Source: Apostichopus japonicus (Eukaryota; Echinodermata; Holothuroidea; Aspidochirotida; Stichopodidae). Taken from it: DNA of 64,000 nucleotides. The stretch covers positions 17,455,001-17,519,000 of the forward strand of contig NC_092566.1 of assembly GCF_037975245.1 (NCBI RefSeq). The letters run 5' to 3'. The notes beneath the pieces are model-generated. The model saw only the letters and a program-made list of their open reading frames with translations. It did no database searches and was not told where the DNA came from. Positions 51,601 to 63,715 of this stretch are shown here, in pieces (the stretch's first letter is position 1; each line of letters starts with the position of its first letter). The translations under genes and the position numbers were made by a program.

Positions 51601-54600
51601 CCAAACATGGGCTGCTTCTGTTCCTGTTACATAGATAGATAGCAGATAGGAAGGAACGAGCCATTCAGCTTTCCCACATCTGTATATGTGGTTGTGTAGC
51701 ATTGTACCATGTACCCTTGCATAAAGTTGTATCATAATAACAGCCTTCCAAGCGGATTGTTACAAGGATGCTAAACACTGCCTGCCTCTCAATACTTCTT
51801 GGTCTTTGTCTGTGACAAACCTCACATCCATGAAATATCAGGTCAGGAATATTTTAGGAATATCTGCATGGTGAAAAATCACATTTAGGAGATGCTGTGC
51901 AACCATTTTCTAACCATTTGGAAATGAAAGACCTGTTTCATACATACATCATCTGAATTGTACGATTACTGGTGTCATCAGCAAGTAAATATTTCATACA
52001 CTTTAGTACCAATTCACGGCTGGATAAGACTATCCGTAAAGCACAGGCAGGGTTATTTCCAGAGCTAAACTGGCAGAAATGCCGATCAATTCCTTTTCCA
52101 TGAATTTCCCAGCCGATTTTCTGTTTGTGTCTTATTTTTGACTCACGACTATTCTAACGACTTTGCCCTTTACATAAACTTCCGTGATTTGGTCAGCAAA
52201 TGTTTTGAGTGAATGGTAGAAATGTGAGGAATAGTTTAGAATAAATCTCAGAGACAAATAATGGTGAAAATATATCCAACTATGGACTTTACATCAGTAA
52301 ACAAACTACTACTGGAGTTGGTATTAAAATGAATGATCAATGATAAAAAGAGATTTATTAACAATGGATTAGATTTAAGATACCTCGCATTAAATCCTCA
52401 TTCATCGATGACCAATATTCAGACAAATTTTGTGCTATAATTTAAAATGAGCTAGATCAAGTCTTATGTTACTCAAAATGACCACTGCATATTTCAATAT
52501 AAATTTCAACTTCATAGTTAGTAGCTAGATGAAACACTTTGAAAAGATTTTTTTTGTCTGAACAAAGAATTATTTCATAGATTGATGTCTTTAGTACCAA
52601 CTACATGATATTATGAAAGAGATGATGAAAATACCTCGCTCATGTCTGCGCTAAACTACTACATCATCTTCCAAACACGACAGATACTGCATGGCCCACG
52701 TGAAAGGCACACCTAACATTTGAGGGGTAGGTAGAACGCCTTTTGAATTCCTTCATTCTCTGGAACAAAAATTCTGTTCTTGGCCAGAGTTGTAACAAGT
52801 CCAATCATTTTAAGCTTGAGTTGAGTCATTTGCCAGTGATTTTCCTGACTCCGGTGGAGTCCTGGACTCCATTCACTGCTTTTTCTCTATGTAAAAATAT
52901 TCTACTTTTTGAGTCACGGCTCGCTTAAGCACTAGTTCTAGTCGATAATTGTTTGAATTTGTTCTTTCTTTTAATTTCCTAATTTTTTAATATTTTGGTT
53001 TAGGCAAGCAAATGTTGGGATATAAAGTCATAATGGAACCACTTAATTTCATGCCAGAAATACATTCACAAGGTTTAGTGTACATTTACATATTCCAAGG
53101 GTAAAATCATACATACTATTAATATTTTATTCTAGCCAAAAGTTGCCCATTTTAAGTTTGTTTATAGCTTCCTTGTTGTTCTTTTCTCATTTAGTAACAT
53201 ATATATTTAATTGTCCAGCTTGGAACATTCCATAGATCCAAAGAACACCCTAATTTTACAGGATAAATAAATCATTCAATTTTACAATCAAGTAATCATA
53301 TATTATATAATCGATATCCAAAGAAACTTGAAAACATGCAAAGTGCAATATATATGTCTTTCAACATGTTATTGTGCGGTTATTGGTTAATATTTTTCCA
53401 TAGTGCAAGTATTGCCAAAGCCATTATTGTAAAGGAGCATATTATCCATCTGGAAGTTACCTTTTGAATATTGATATCGACGTCTTAATTTATTTGTGAC
53501 ACCTTCTGCCATATTTTGTTCGTATTGTCGTCTTTTGTTATTCTCCGCCAAGGAAAACAGATACAATACACTCCCTTAATATATAGGTAAGTTTAATTTT
53601 AAAAATGAAAATAGCAAGCACCTTCGAGAGATGAGAGAGAGGGCGCCCTCCTAGGAGGAGGTGATTTGATACCCAGCCTCTCTGCCGCTGAAAGACGTCT
53701 CCCTCCGGGCTCGCTGCTTAATCTTAGAGAGCGATGTCGGGGCAGTCCACGTGGGAGGGACATGCTTTTATATTGATATTGTGATCTGGTGCGGGTAAAA
53801 CCTGCCGACATGCACAGACAGAGAGACAAGGCATACGTTTGGGTTGTAAAATAGGTTAGAGAAGCTGTCATGCTACAAGAAATGTCTACATGCATACTAC
53901 TACTACTACGAGTATATGAACAGAGATATTACATCTAGAGAAGAAGGAACATGCAGAAGAGGAACACATAGTAAAGTCAAACAGTCAAAAAACGATAACG
54001 GGTACATGGATTATCGGAGCGGTTGTTTAGTGTTAGTATTCAGTGGAGACATTGGTATTAAAAGGCTTTTCATAATTGTGTTTGGTAATGTGTAAACTTA
54101 TAGCAATTAGGAAACAGACAACACCATGCCAGACCCCCCCCCCGCTCCCACTCCCTGAAACCCAAGGGACAGCATTGGTTGATTTCGCTAGTTAATGATG
54201 AATGTCAAAACCGCTTCAAATGATTAAGATAGTAAAGGAGTACCCTCACTTACAATCCTCCCCCTCTCCCCCTCTCTCCCTCTCTCCTCAACCACCCACC
54301 AAATCTTCACAACCACACATGTGTAGGAATATTCATAAAGTTTACATTTTCAATCTGAGTAATGCATAGGAAGGGGCATTGATACATGTCCACTGGGTGG
54401 ATTATCCTGACAATAATTTTAGAAACTAATGATAACATAACATGTGGAATTGGAGAAATTTAGTTATATGAATGAAATGGTAAAAAGATGTGAACCTCAT
54501 GAATCCATGTTTAGACCTCAGCTCTCCCACTACTTCTGGAGGTTTAAAAGAGGAACTATTTTTTTTTTTTTTGTGGATGATTATCAGTTCTATCAGTCAT

Positions 54601-57600
54601 TGGGCCCACCTTAGCTAAATATTGTCATAAGAAAATGAGTTAAACCAAAATCCACAATATTTCATTTGACCTTTCATTTGTGAAAATTAAAAATAATTTC
54701 AACTACTAATATCACTTTGTTTGGGGTAAGTTTTGCCTAAATTTACTTTTGAAATTACATCACTGATGTCCATTCTTCCAAATAATACTTTGGAGAAAAG
54801 TAACTACCTAATAGGAAAAACAAAAAGTTAACTGAATGATCTCTTGCTGAGAATGAGTATGGCACTAAGAAAAAAATATCTATTTTCTAATCTATTTGCA
54901 ATGATCAATAACTAAAACATTTATACATGATGATAATACTTAAGAGAAATGACACTCATTCCATCCCCTCCCCCTCCCCCTCCCACATGAAGTTATTTGA
55001 AATGAATTCTTGATTTTGCTTGGAAACAGGGAAATGGTAAATGATGAATTCTTTGATACCAGGTGAGGGCAGACAAATTGAAGAACAAGAAAATTGAGGA
55101 AGTAATAGCATCAACCACCGAGCAAACTGAATAGGACAGTGTTCAGAATCGCATTCCTCGTATGAATGTAGCACCGAAGGTAAAAAATATGCACAAACGA
55201 TATCAAGAAGACCAATAATGTTGTGCAGGGCCTGCTGGTTATGTATGGGAGAGTAAACCAAAAAAGATAGAAAATGCTATTCCATAGTGAGCAGATTACA
55301 TCTTTGTTGTGGCTATTTCATTTATACTAGCCATAAAGACGATTGTTTCCAAACTACATATTATCGCCCAGATTTGAAAATTATTCTAATGTAGACATGA
55401 TCTGCTTGTGGGTGTGAGAATATGAGGCAATGTGCGGGTTGCAGGTTTATAGAAGACACAAAGGAGTGAGGTGACGAAGATGGCGGACTGATGAGAATTA
55501 TAGACAAAAGAATGAGAGCTACGTTAGCACATGCAGTATTACCTGTTACGTGGTGTTGCGTTACTCCAGAGGCAGTGTTAGTAGGTAACGTGGAGGAGGA
55601 GGAGGATGACGTTACATCAGTTAAGATCAAGTGTGAAGTACTGTTTGATAATTTGTTAAAATTCTGTGGCGATGATGAAATTGCATATTCATGACGTTTA
55701 TGATAATAAGGTGTTGGTGTGACATGACTGTGATTGATCCTTGTGACAAGGTTTGGAAGACTGCGATAGATTTCTTTCGAGTCCTGCGGTTGGTTATCTC
55801 TGACGTTCAGGTCGTGCATGGCGGTGTCGGTTAAATGACTCTGTTTCTCTTGACCCGTCGGTCGTGATTGATCGAGGTGACTTTTACTAGAATTTAGGAA
55901 GACGTGAGGTGACTTGTGGTGAGTGGAGGAATTGTCGTGGCGTTGAAGTTGTGTCGGTAATCGTTGCTCGTCGGTGTCATCAACATTTGTAGGAGCATGA
56001 GCCACTCCTCCCGGCTTATATTCTCCTCGACTTGTTTCTTCAGGTGATGCATCGATGCCAAGATGGTCATTGTTCTGTGACGTCACTGACACACGATGAC
56101 GAGTAACGTTGGTAGCAGTCAGGTGAGGGTCCACGACTGCACCCGTTCCATGCACGTATGCATCCGCAGCGGTTACATCTGACGATCTAGATTCTGCCTC
56201 TAGGATTTCTTCCCAGTTGCGGTGCACTTCATGAACCTTGTCTCTATCCATCTCCTCGACTTCAACATCATCACTTGCAGGAATTGCTGATTTTTTAAAC
56301 CAACTCTCCATTTTCTTATCTATGAGATCAGGGCCGTCATCTTGTGGAGAGTAAGCCAAATGTTTATCAAATCTTACACGTTTCTTTTCTGAAGTTTTGT
56401 TTGGGTACAATCGTGGCAACTCTTTTCCGGGAAATGTTGTCCTTACCTCTTCCTCACCATCATCTACTCTACCTTTTAACAACTGTTCCCAAATCTCATC
56501 TTTCTCAGTTGGGTTAAGATCGGATTTATATTTATCTGTTTGTCCATGCTGCGTACCTTTGACCGAAGAGGACTTCTTGTTCAGCTGTAAATAGAGTCTA
56601 TCGAAAGTGGCTGAATACCTCAATTCGGATGGTGATATCTGACCTTCCATGCTCTGTACTCTATGTTCATCAACATCGACTTCCTTGGTTTTAATCTCCT
56701 TCCTCTCCTTCCCTTTGACGTTACTTTTACGGTCGATGTCTTCCTTAGAATTTCGATATAGACCCACATCTTCCACTAAGTCTGCCCTCCGGCTATCAGC
56801 ATTAGGTATCTTCTCAGTGTCATCGCTCCTTCCATTCTCCTCTCTTTGGCTGCTGTTGTTTTCCCTCTCGACGCCTTCCAAGCCGTGCTCGGCACTCAGC
56901 CCTCTAAAGTTATAATACTCACTTCCCTGTGCTAATATTTTCCTGACAAAGTCATTGTGTGTAAGTTCTTTCGATACCGTATAACTGCCTGAATTGCTCT
57001 CAGTGGCTTTGATGATGCCATAATGCGCAGGGCTACTTCCCTCACCTCCAACGCTCTTCGTTCTCAGATTTCTATGGAAGTTTGATTCATCCCTGCTGCC
57101 TACTCCGGTATCCGTTCTCCCAGAATCAGATAAATACTCCTGCGGTAACGTGGCACGACTGAGTGGATTGCTAACGATCATTTCTCTCGGAGATTCAGAT
57201 GAGTCCGCAATACCAACTCGATGGTTCTCTGTTAACAATTGCCGATTGGCTTCTTTCTTGTCAACAATAGTTGTCCTCCCGTTGAGCTCTATCTCCTCCC
57301 AGTCGACTTGGACCTCTAGATTATCTTTGACTTTACGGAACCCCAACATCTCTGAGAGAGAGAACTTCGGGCCTTGATGACGATCGGAGCTTTCCACAGA
57401 AAGGTTCTCAAGACTTGTGTAATAGTTTAATGCAGCTTCAAATTTATCGGCATTGTCGGCATCATCAAGAGACTTACTAAAATATTTCTCTTTCCTTTTG
57501 GAATCGCTTTCATTCGACGATAGGGAGAAGAGTTCCTTAATTTTGAAGAAAACATCGGAGGGCAATGTTGATTTTTTGACAAGGTTGCTATATTCCTGAT

Positions 57601-60600
57601 ACCCCAGTCTTTGCTCAGTTGACGACATCTCCGCATCGGGACTAGGTAAACTTACCATCGCCACTCGCTTTTCACTATTCTTCCTTTCTGTCGAGATGTT
57701 AGCCACATGTGTTTCATTCTTTTCTTTGCTTTGAATGCTCCCATCTTTGATGATTAATGGATCAGCACTTTCTGCCTGTCTTCTACTTGAAAGGGATGGA
57801 TCATTGATAGATGTTTCATCATCAACGATTAATTTGTCATCACTTGCGCTAGCATCGGAAACGCTTTGACCTACGCTGCTCCAAGAAGGATCATCGACTA
57901 AAACAGCTGAACTTTCTGAATCGAGGTTTGACTTCCTCGACAGATAGAAACTGTCAATTAAATCCCCAGATTTGATGTCAAATCCATTATAACTGACATC
58001 CTCATACATGGTCTCATTCCTTTCACTTCTCCAAGGTGGATCATCAATAACATGGGAAGTATATCTACTGTAGCATACATCATTACTCATATCAAATTCT
58101 TCTTCACTGTCCCTTATATCTTTATCATCACTTTTCCCAGGTGATTTTGTATCATCGTTTAGTGATGGATGGTTATCATATGTATCTCCAGAGTAGTGCT
58201 GGTGCTGTTCAATTCCCATGACCAATGGAGTATTGTCCTGATCAAGTCTTTGGTCGTCCTCATCATCATCACTCAAATCAACAATGGCACTGCTGACACC
58301 AGAGTGTTCATGATTAACATTAGATGGTACGACCTTAAGGGTATAATTGTCATCATCATCCACATAATCATCACTTAAATCAACAATACCACTGCTGACA
58401 CCAGTTTCTTCATCATCCACATTGACTTGCCGACCTGTCTGACTATAATCATAATAATCATAATTATCATCATCCACACAACCATCATGGTCATCCTCAT
58501 TAACATCATTCATAGATGGCATCTCATTTTGTGTATCATCACTTAAATCAACAACACCACAGCTGACACCAATTTCTTCATCTTTCACTTTAAGTGGTAA
58601 CAACTTCATTGTACAATCATCATCTACATAATCATGATGATCAATCACATTATTGCTATCATCATTCCGAGATGTAATATCATTCTGTGTATCAACTACT
58701 CCAACAGTATCAGCACTTTGTTCAGCTGACCAACCTGCGGCATGGTCATATGGCAGTCCTCTTGCAATGGGCGACAGTTCCTCCGATAAAACATGGACAC
58801 TGCACTCAGCAGAGTCACCTTCCTCATCTTTTCCACCCTTAATGACAGTCGAACTATCGATGGGTATTTCTGTAGAGTCTTGTTTCACTTGAGGATCTCC
58901 ATGAACAACCCCAGGGACATCAACCAGTTGCCAGGATAAACCATCTTCATGAACTCTTTCCACTACTGCTGTACTACTGACCTTTGACCTATCTAGAGAA
59001 TCAGTATTCACATTGACTGAATATTCTGCATCAGATAAAATACGGTAATCCAATCCTTCGTAATTTCCACTGTCAACCCTATCAAGTTTCTGCATTAAAG
59101 TGCCTACATTTTTGTGAATCTCTCCTGGAGGTGGATACCTATAATTACTGCCATCTGTGATGGTCTCGTCTCTGTTGAGAGTTTCATCATGCTCAAATGT
59201 CCTTAAAGGGGAAACCTCTTCCAAAGTAGATCCTGCATCCTCGGTAGTTGTTTTCCAATTACTATCAATTGGAAAATGGTGATCATCAACTTTGCTAGTC
59301 TTAATCAACTTCTTAGATCTCTTAGATGGGTGTGAATTTGCTTCATATTTTGATGGGTCCTCAACAAGACATGTCTGTATCTTATTTTGGTTATTTGTGT
59401 CGCCTTTGGCGCTTTCCTTCCCGTTCGGAGGGGCACCGCCAAGATCAAGACAAGGTTTTCGAAATAGGCCTTTCCCTCTAACATCGGTGACCGTTCTCAA
59501 CTTTCCTCCGGCCAGAAGTAATAACCATAATAGTTCATGACAGATGATGACTTTGGAGTGAAAAACCTCTTCTTCAGAGGATGAAAGATAACAATGGGAG
59601 AATGACAAATGACAACAATAGCGTCAACTATGTAATTGTTTGAAGTAGCAGGTCGTCTCGTCATGTTATTTATGACATATTGTTTACTAAAGTGGAGTGA
59701 ATGTTCTCTTGTTTATTCAAAACTGTGATTATGTTCACAAAAGTGTGAACTAAATTGCTACATGATTCTACACATTAATATGTTATGGTTTAATGATAAT
59801 ATCTTTGGTATTCAGGATTTAAATGGCAGCTTTTGATGTGGTAGAAAACTATCAGAATGTAGAAGTTCCTGACATTCATTGCCCAAGATAAATGTCATGT
59901 CCTTGTCACTATGGAAATGGATAATGTAATACAATGTACAGGCCAGATGAGGTGTAGAACTTGTATGTAGAACTTGCATTAGATATGGAGTTTACGAGAT
60001 GATTTAGACTATCCTCAACTGCAAACTTTAATAGAAGTATCTTACTTCCACTTCCAGTGACCTTTACTCTTATACGACACAACAATTGCCTAATTACTAG
60101 GTTCATGTAAAGTGAACTCATAGTGTGTATGTAAGTTGAGATATATATTTAATTTGTAGCCTGTTTGTTGGTGGAACAATTAAGAAGAGGAAACCTTAAT
60201 GAGCTCATGAAGGTCTGCTTGACCTTTGATGGGTTAGTAAAGAAAGAGGATATAGGAAGCTGTTAGAAACACTGATATGCTACTAAGAAAAATTGAGAGC
60301 AACTGCCAACTTCGAAACACAAGACAGACCCAACAGCCGAAGGGAGAATACTACCTATGCCATTTTTAAACTTCATTTTGGAAAAAGTCTCTAACATTAT
60401 GTACTAGATAACAACAGCTAAAGACATTCTATGTCATCAGCATCTTAATTCTCAGGACAATTTGAACAAAAAGTGTCCCAACAACATATTAGAGATAAAT
60501 AACCAGTCACACTTAACTATCTCCAGAAACACTAATTTATTGTGCAGCTCACCAACAATTTGATATAAAAGATGGCTCCTCCATCATAGAATAGTTTGGT

Positions 60601-63600
60601 CACACAGTTTGTAAGAAATGTAGCAAACAATAAGAAACTAGAAAAAGAATTTCTTTTCAAAATGATCTTGTTGGATCGATAGCCAAAATATTTTATGTTG
60701 GACTGTTAATATGAATCTCTCCCATAGATGACAAAGAGAGGGGGGTGGGGGGAGGGGGAAGAGTGAGGAGTTGGGTCTGTCTTGCAAGTTCCACTGGCTT
60801 CATAATGCAGACATGTTAGTATCTTTACAGATTAGTAACTGCTTTTACATCCAGGTGAAACAATGACTACATTCATTCTATACCAGTGGTTTATACCAAT
60901 AATTCATGCTTTGGCCTTTGTTCCAGTATTCTTAATCTTCATCTGCTTTATCATTCTCACTTCCACCCATGACACCACATACCCAAATTTTAAGTAGCTA
61001 AAGAACCATAATGGAAATGAATGACTTTGAATTCTTCTCTTCAAGGATAAGGAATTAAATCTGGCTACCTGTCTAAATGTTAATATTGCTACATTTGAAG
61101 CAGAGGGGGGGGGGGGGGAGGGGGAGCAGTATTGAATGAATGATTGCAACATTTTGCAATCATTTTACTTTGAAAGTCAATGAAAAATAATTCCCTGTTA
61201 ACAATGCTTTATCGTCTCAGAGTGTTGTAAAAATTTCAACCACCGAAGCAGAGAACTTTTCCCCTGTCTCATTTTATAGCTTTTGAAACCTCAATCACCA
61301 AAATGCCAAATTCACCAAAAATCTAGATTCCAAAATGCAAATATTTTGACCATAATGCAACAAAAGTTCTGGGCGTATTTCATATTTCCAAATGTGTGAA
61401 TGCTAAAATTCAAATTTTATACAAACTCTGTAAATAAATTTCTGAACTGTTATAAACTCAATACTATTAAATAATACAGAGAAATCTAATTTGGAGAACA
61501 GGTTTTTCATGAAATAATTTATCAAGAATTTTGAAGCAATTGTGGGTTTGAATGACAATGACAAGAGACAGAATGTTAACATAAATCTGTACTTTTGTAA
61601 CAATGACTCAAAAGCTAATTTAACTGCAAGCAAGCAATGCATTAAATCTTATCAAGCCTTATTTCATCATTTTGAGGATCGAATCATGTTATTCCAGTTC
61701 TATGTAAATATGTTAAGCAATTTCATTAGCTACTAAGTGTTTCATGTTTAAAACACTGGGACAAGCCAAGTATCTATCAATATTAGAACTTAAAAATAGC
61801 ACACTTTGCACAAGTTAACTTTTTCTAGCATGAGCCACCTATACCAATGTGGTCAGCCATTTCAATTTTTTTCTCATATATGATATTTGACACATCTTTT
61901 CCATATGATACATGTTACATTAGCAAATCTGAGATTAATATCTCACTCTAAAGAGACATAACATTATCTATAACTATGCCAAGAAACGAATAGCAGAAGT
62001 TTTCTTGGCACTTACCTTGGTTGTTCTTGTCGGGATACTGGTTTACTGGCAAGTTTTGTTTAGCTCTTCGACTTTCATCGTCTGATCCGTAGCCAGATCG
62101 ATGACTACAAGAAGGAAGATGATGAGTCTGAGATCATTTAGATTGCGGAGACATTTAGCATGAAAATTTACGAAGATTTCTAAACAGTGATGTTAAGAGA
62201 TGTTCTGACCCTCTCAGGTATTGGGAGCGACCAACCATGTTAAATTGACTAGCTGAAATATCTCAGACCGGATGAACCTTTCAGGGTGACAGAAACCAGA
62301 ATTTATGTAAACAATTGACAACAGAGGATGGCTATTTCTTGGAATTTTGTCATATATAATCTGATTGAAACACTGTTTTAAGGGTCAAGTGTATAAATCT
62401 GCAAGTAGAATTAAAAGATACTGATAATTTACTCTTCATGAGTCTATTATTTTGTACAAGCCAATCCTACAGCTGTGCATGCAGGCAAATTAAGTGCACT
62501 GCAAGACATATATTTAATAATAATATTTGCTTTTTATATAGTGCTTTATACCAGCGATAGGTCTCAAAGTGCTTTACAGACGTTATATTACCCCTGGTCA
62601 ATGATAACCTGTCCCAGAGACAATCCCGCCAGTCGGCAGCAGTTAAATACTGCCCCAATGTCAAGTTAACCTCACAGGTACCCATTTAACCCCTGGGTGG
62701 AGAGAGGCAAGTGAGATAAAGCATCTTGCCCAAGGACACAACGTAATGAACTAGGCAGGAATCGAACCAGCAATCCTTGGATCACGAGTCCGACGCCTTA
62801 GCCAATTGGCCACCACGCTCTCTAACATGATACATGATACTCAGTGCTCTTACCTTTGTGGAGGCGGAGCTGCATAGTCCTGACGTACAGTCTGTGCTTC
62901 CATCGGCTAGAGAAGAAAGATAAACCAAGACGAAGGAATGTGAGGGGAATGTAAATCTTCCAGGCTCTAACAGAATGGGTAAAAGAAACATGAATGAAAC
63001 CCTTGCCCTGTTCAAGGCTTGAGTTATGAAGGAATGCTCAGCAGCAATTTGTTTAATATTATCATATAATTGTTGCAGTTTTATGAACCTGTGAACCTGA
63101 CAACAAAATATTAAATTACCCCAAAAACTTTTATAACACGAGACAGAGAGAGATAGAGTTAAATCTTCAGCATAGTTGAATCATTGAACAAGTCAGACTA
63201 AAATTCAAAAAGCAATGTAGGGGGTGACAGTACTCTGGAATAATTTAGTGATCACTATTTATGAAGCAGTTTTCAATTTTATATATTTTGCTTCCCATAA
63301 ATTACTGAAACTGTGCTATAAATATTTACAATTGTACAGCAATTTGCAGAGTTTTTGCGTAGCATTTTACTATTCGATACCAGATTTACTCCTTAAGACA
63401 TTCTCCAAAAAGCGGCGGTCCCAGAATAGGAAGAGAAATAGAAACAATTGTGATTGCTTCATAATTTCTGGCTTAAATGAGAAGATTTGCTATAAGTTGG
63501 TCCTATTCTTTCATAATCACAAAGAATAGGGTTTCACTCAACAGGACTACGTAAACCTTACTCTTGTAACCTTGGTACCTTGGAAGAAACCCATCAAACT

Positions 63601-63715
63601 TACTGCTCTTTCTGTTCCCACAAGAGATGATTTTCCAGGTTCATAGTCAACAATACTTCTGGGCTGCTGTCTGTATCTATTGACTGGAGTACTGACCACA
63701 GGGTTGTCTGCAGGC
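45627..63715 (-). CDS. SORBS: SORBS-family adaptor (sorbin and SH3 domains), 3' part of the gene
   Basis: Join, minus strand: 63715-63604, 62906-62854, 62104-62016, 59571-55543, 53801-53622, 51448-51363, 50747-50577, 50042-49993, 49281-49167, 48667-48548, 47790-47676, 47137-46878, 46744-46560, 46227-46061, 45628-45627. All junction phases agree; 1,910 residues in the window, or 567 if the giant exon is skipped. The first exon holds [13 protein letters not shown], matching the segment that follows the sorbin-homology core in vertebrate SORBS2. Three C-terminal SH3 domains follow, the last with CDDGWFVG and GTFPGNYV, nearly identical to the family. Family role (known): scaffold at focal adhesions and cell junctions that binds vinculin, Abl/Cbl-type ligands and actin regulators. 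The start codon and the N-terminal part lie beyond 64,000. Confidence 0.93.
46061..46227 (-). CDS. SORBS: SORBS exon, SH3-3 complete
   Basis: Acceptor GCTACTCTCAG, donor GTAAGTATCTC. Encodes [31 protein letters not shown] and FGTFPGNYV, the most conserved SH3 of the SORBS family and the best identifier of this gene. Confidence 0.96.
46560..46744 (-). CDS. SORBS: SORBS exon, Gln/His/Pro-rich linker
   Basis: Acceptor CGTTTTCCACAG, donor GTAAGTGAA, phase 0 in and 2 out. Encodes [19 protein letters not shown] and [19 protein letters not shown]. Joins to SH3-3 through a split glutamine codon. Confidence 0.85.
46878..47137 (-). CDS. SORBS: SORBS exon, Ser/Pro-rich linker
   Basis: Acceptor GTTACTACAG, donor GTACGT. 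Encodes repeated SP motifs ([44 protein letters not shown]), many of them candidate proline-directed phosphorylation sites. Matches the variable linker between SH3-2 and SH3-3 of the family. Confidence 0.82.
47676..47790 (-). CDS. SORBS: SORBS exon, rest of SH3-2
   Basis: Acceptor CTTTCTACAG, donor GTGTGTG. Encodes [17 protein letters not shown] and [15 protein letters not shown] with the conserved WW and P-x-x-Y residues. Phase 1 end. Confidence 0.93.
48548..48667 (-). CDS. SORBS: SORBS exon, linker and start of SH3-2
   Basis: Acceptor TTATTTTGCAG, donor GTGAGATG, 40 codons, phase 0 both ends. Encodes linker [17 protein letters not shown] and [19 protein letters not shown], the opening of the second SH3. 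Confidence 0.9.
48911..49065. mobile_element. MITE with CAGGnATGAGC inverted ends, second copy
   Basis: Inverse-orientation relative of 13453-13596: starts CAGGGATGAGCC, ends GAAAAAGCTCATGCCTA. TATATG flanks both sides directly. Lies in a SORBS intron. Confidence 0.75.
49167..49281 (-). CDS. SORBS: SORBS exon, rest of SH3-1
   Basis: Acceptor CTTCCTCTGCAG, donor GTCAGT. Encodes [32 protein letters not shown] and SYIE, including the conserved Trp and the P-x-x-Y ligand-binding residues. Confidence 0.92.
49993..50042 (-). CDS. SORBS: SORBS exon, first strand of SH3-1
   Basis: Only 50 nt, acceptor TTTCTCTTACAG, donor GTAAGTCAC. Encodes [16 protein letters not shown] with the ALYxF signature that opens an SH3 fold. 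Phase 2 end fits the next exon. Confidence 0.88.
50577..50747 (-). CDS. SORBS: SORBS exon, charged helix before SH3-1
   Basis: Acceptor AATCGCAG, donor GTAATT. Encodes [18 protein letters not shown] and [24 protein letters not shown]. It parallels the segment before the first SH3 in vertebrate SORBS proteins (charged helix, RRHxG..., ITxERFxDLL). Confidence 0.88.
51363..51448 (-). CDS. SORBS: SORBS exon (linker)
   Basis: 86 nt between acceptor TATATTTTTAG and donor GTGAGTATTC; phase 1 in, 0 out. Encodes [19 protein letters not shown] and HTLDKASVQ. The longer plus-strand frame over the same DNA has no such context. Confidence 0.75.
51449..53621. other. SORBS intron
   Basis: AT-rich non-coding sequence with no repeat family or exon recognised. 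Confidence 0.45.
53622..53801 (-). CDS. SORBS: SORBS exon, basic Ser/Arg-rich linker
   Basis: Acceptor ATGTCGGCAG, donor GTGCTT (weak), phases 1 and 1. Encodes [18 protein letters not shown] and [20 protein letters not shown]. The SPPPRR stretch could bind SH3 domains. Confidence 0.72.
53802..55542. other. SORBS intron
   Basis: Non-coding, with C-rich and T-rich patches (for example 54133-54160, 54255-54300). Nothing else recognised. Confidence 0.45.
55543..59571 (-). CDS. SORBS: SORBS giant symmetric exon (1,343 codons)
   Basis: Open throughout. The acceptor TCATCCTCTGAAG (phase 1) and donor GTAATACTGC (phase 1) bracket 4,029 nt, a multiple of three. The reading frame also runs on past both ends (open 55361-59608), so the exact acceptor could differ. 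The product is highly acidic and serine-rich, probably disordered. Around residues 352-358, 409 and 444 of that frame, VVDLSDD or IVDLSDD occurs three times in repeated context (GVS(C/S)(G/A)xVDLSDD). [10 protein letters not shown] near residue 1077 fits the RVxF PP1-docking pattern, and YRYPPPGE is a possible SH3 ligand. Large tissue-specific exons are known in vertebrate SORBS genes; homology to them is not evident by eye. Confidence 0.8.
59572..62015. other. SORBS intron before the giant exon
   Basis: No exon or repeat family recognised apart from G runs at 60737-60758 and 61105-61124. AT-rich. Confidence 0.45.
62016..62104 (-). CDS. SORBS: SORBS exon ([19 protein letters not shown])
   Basis: 89 nt, acceptor CTTCTTGTAG, donor GTAAGTGCC. 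Polar segment; ends in phase 1, which fits both the giant exon and the exon at 53622-53801, so the giant exon can be skipped without a frame change. Confidence 0.78.
62510..62825 (-). mobile_element. tRNA-derived SINE
   Basis: On the minus strand it begins with a tRNA-like head: TGGCCAATTGGCTAAGG (A-box-like) and GGTTCGATTCC (perfect B box). A body with CCTTGGGCAAGATGCTTTAT and CCACCCAGGGGTTAAATGGG follows, then a tail with AAAGCACTATATAAAAAGC and ATTATTATTAAA. The body sequence is of a type widespread in marine invertebrates. It lies between two SORBS exons. Confidence 0.88.
62854..62906 (-). CDS. SORBS: SORBS small exon (proline-rich)
   Basis: 53 nt between acceptor TTCTTCTCTAG and donor GTAAGAG. 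Encodes [17 protein letters not shown]; phase 0 in, phase 2 out, matching both neighbours. Confidence 0.78.
63604..63715 (-). CDS. SORBS: SORBS exon with [13 protein letters not shown] motif
   Basis: Acceptor TCATTACAG, donor GTAAGTTT. Enters in phase 2 (one base completes a codon), so it is internal. Encodes [19 protein letters not shown] and [15 protein letters not shown]. Confidence 0.85.

Noticed and set aside
62640-62820. A functional tRNA gene on the minus strand
   Set aside because: A- and B-box-like sequences are present, but they continue into a SINE body and tail with no cloverleaf 3' end, so it is a retroposon head.
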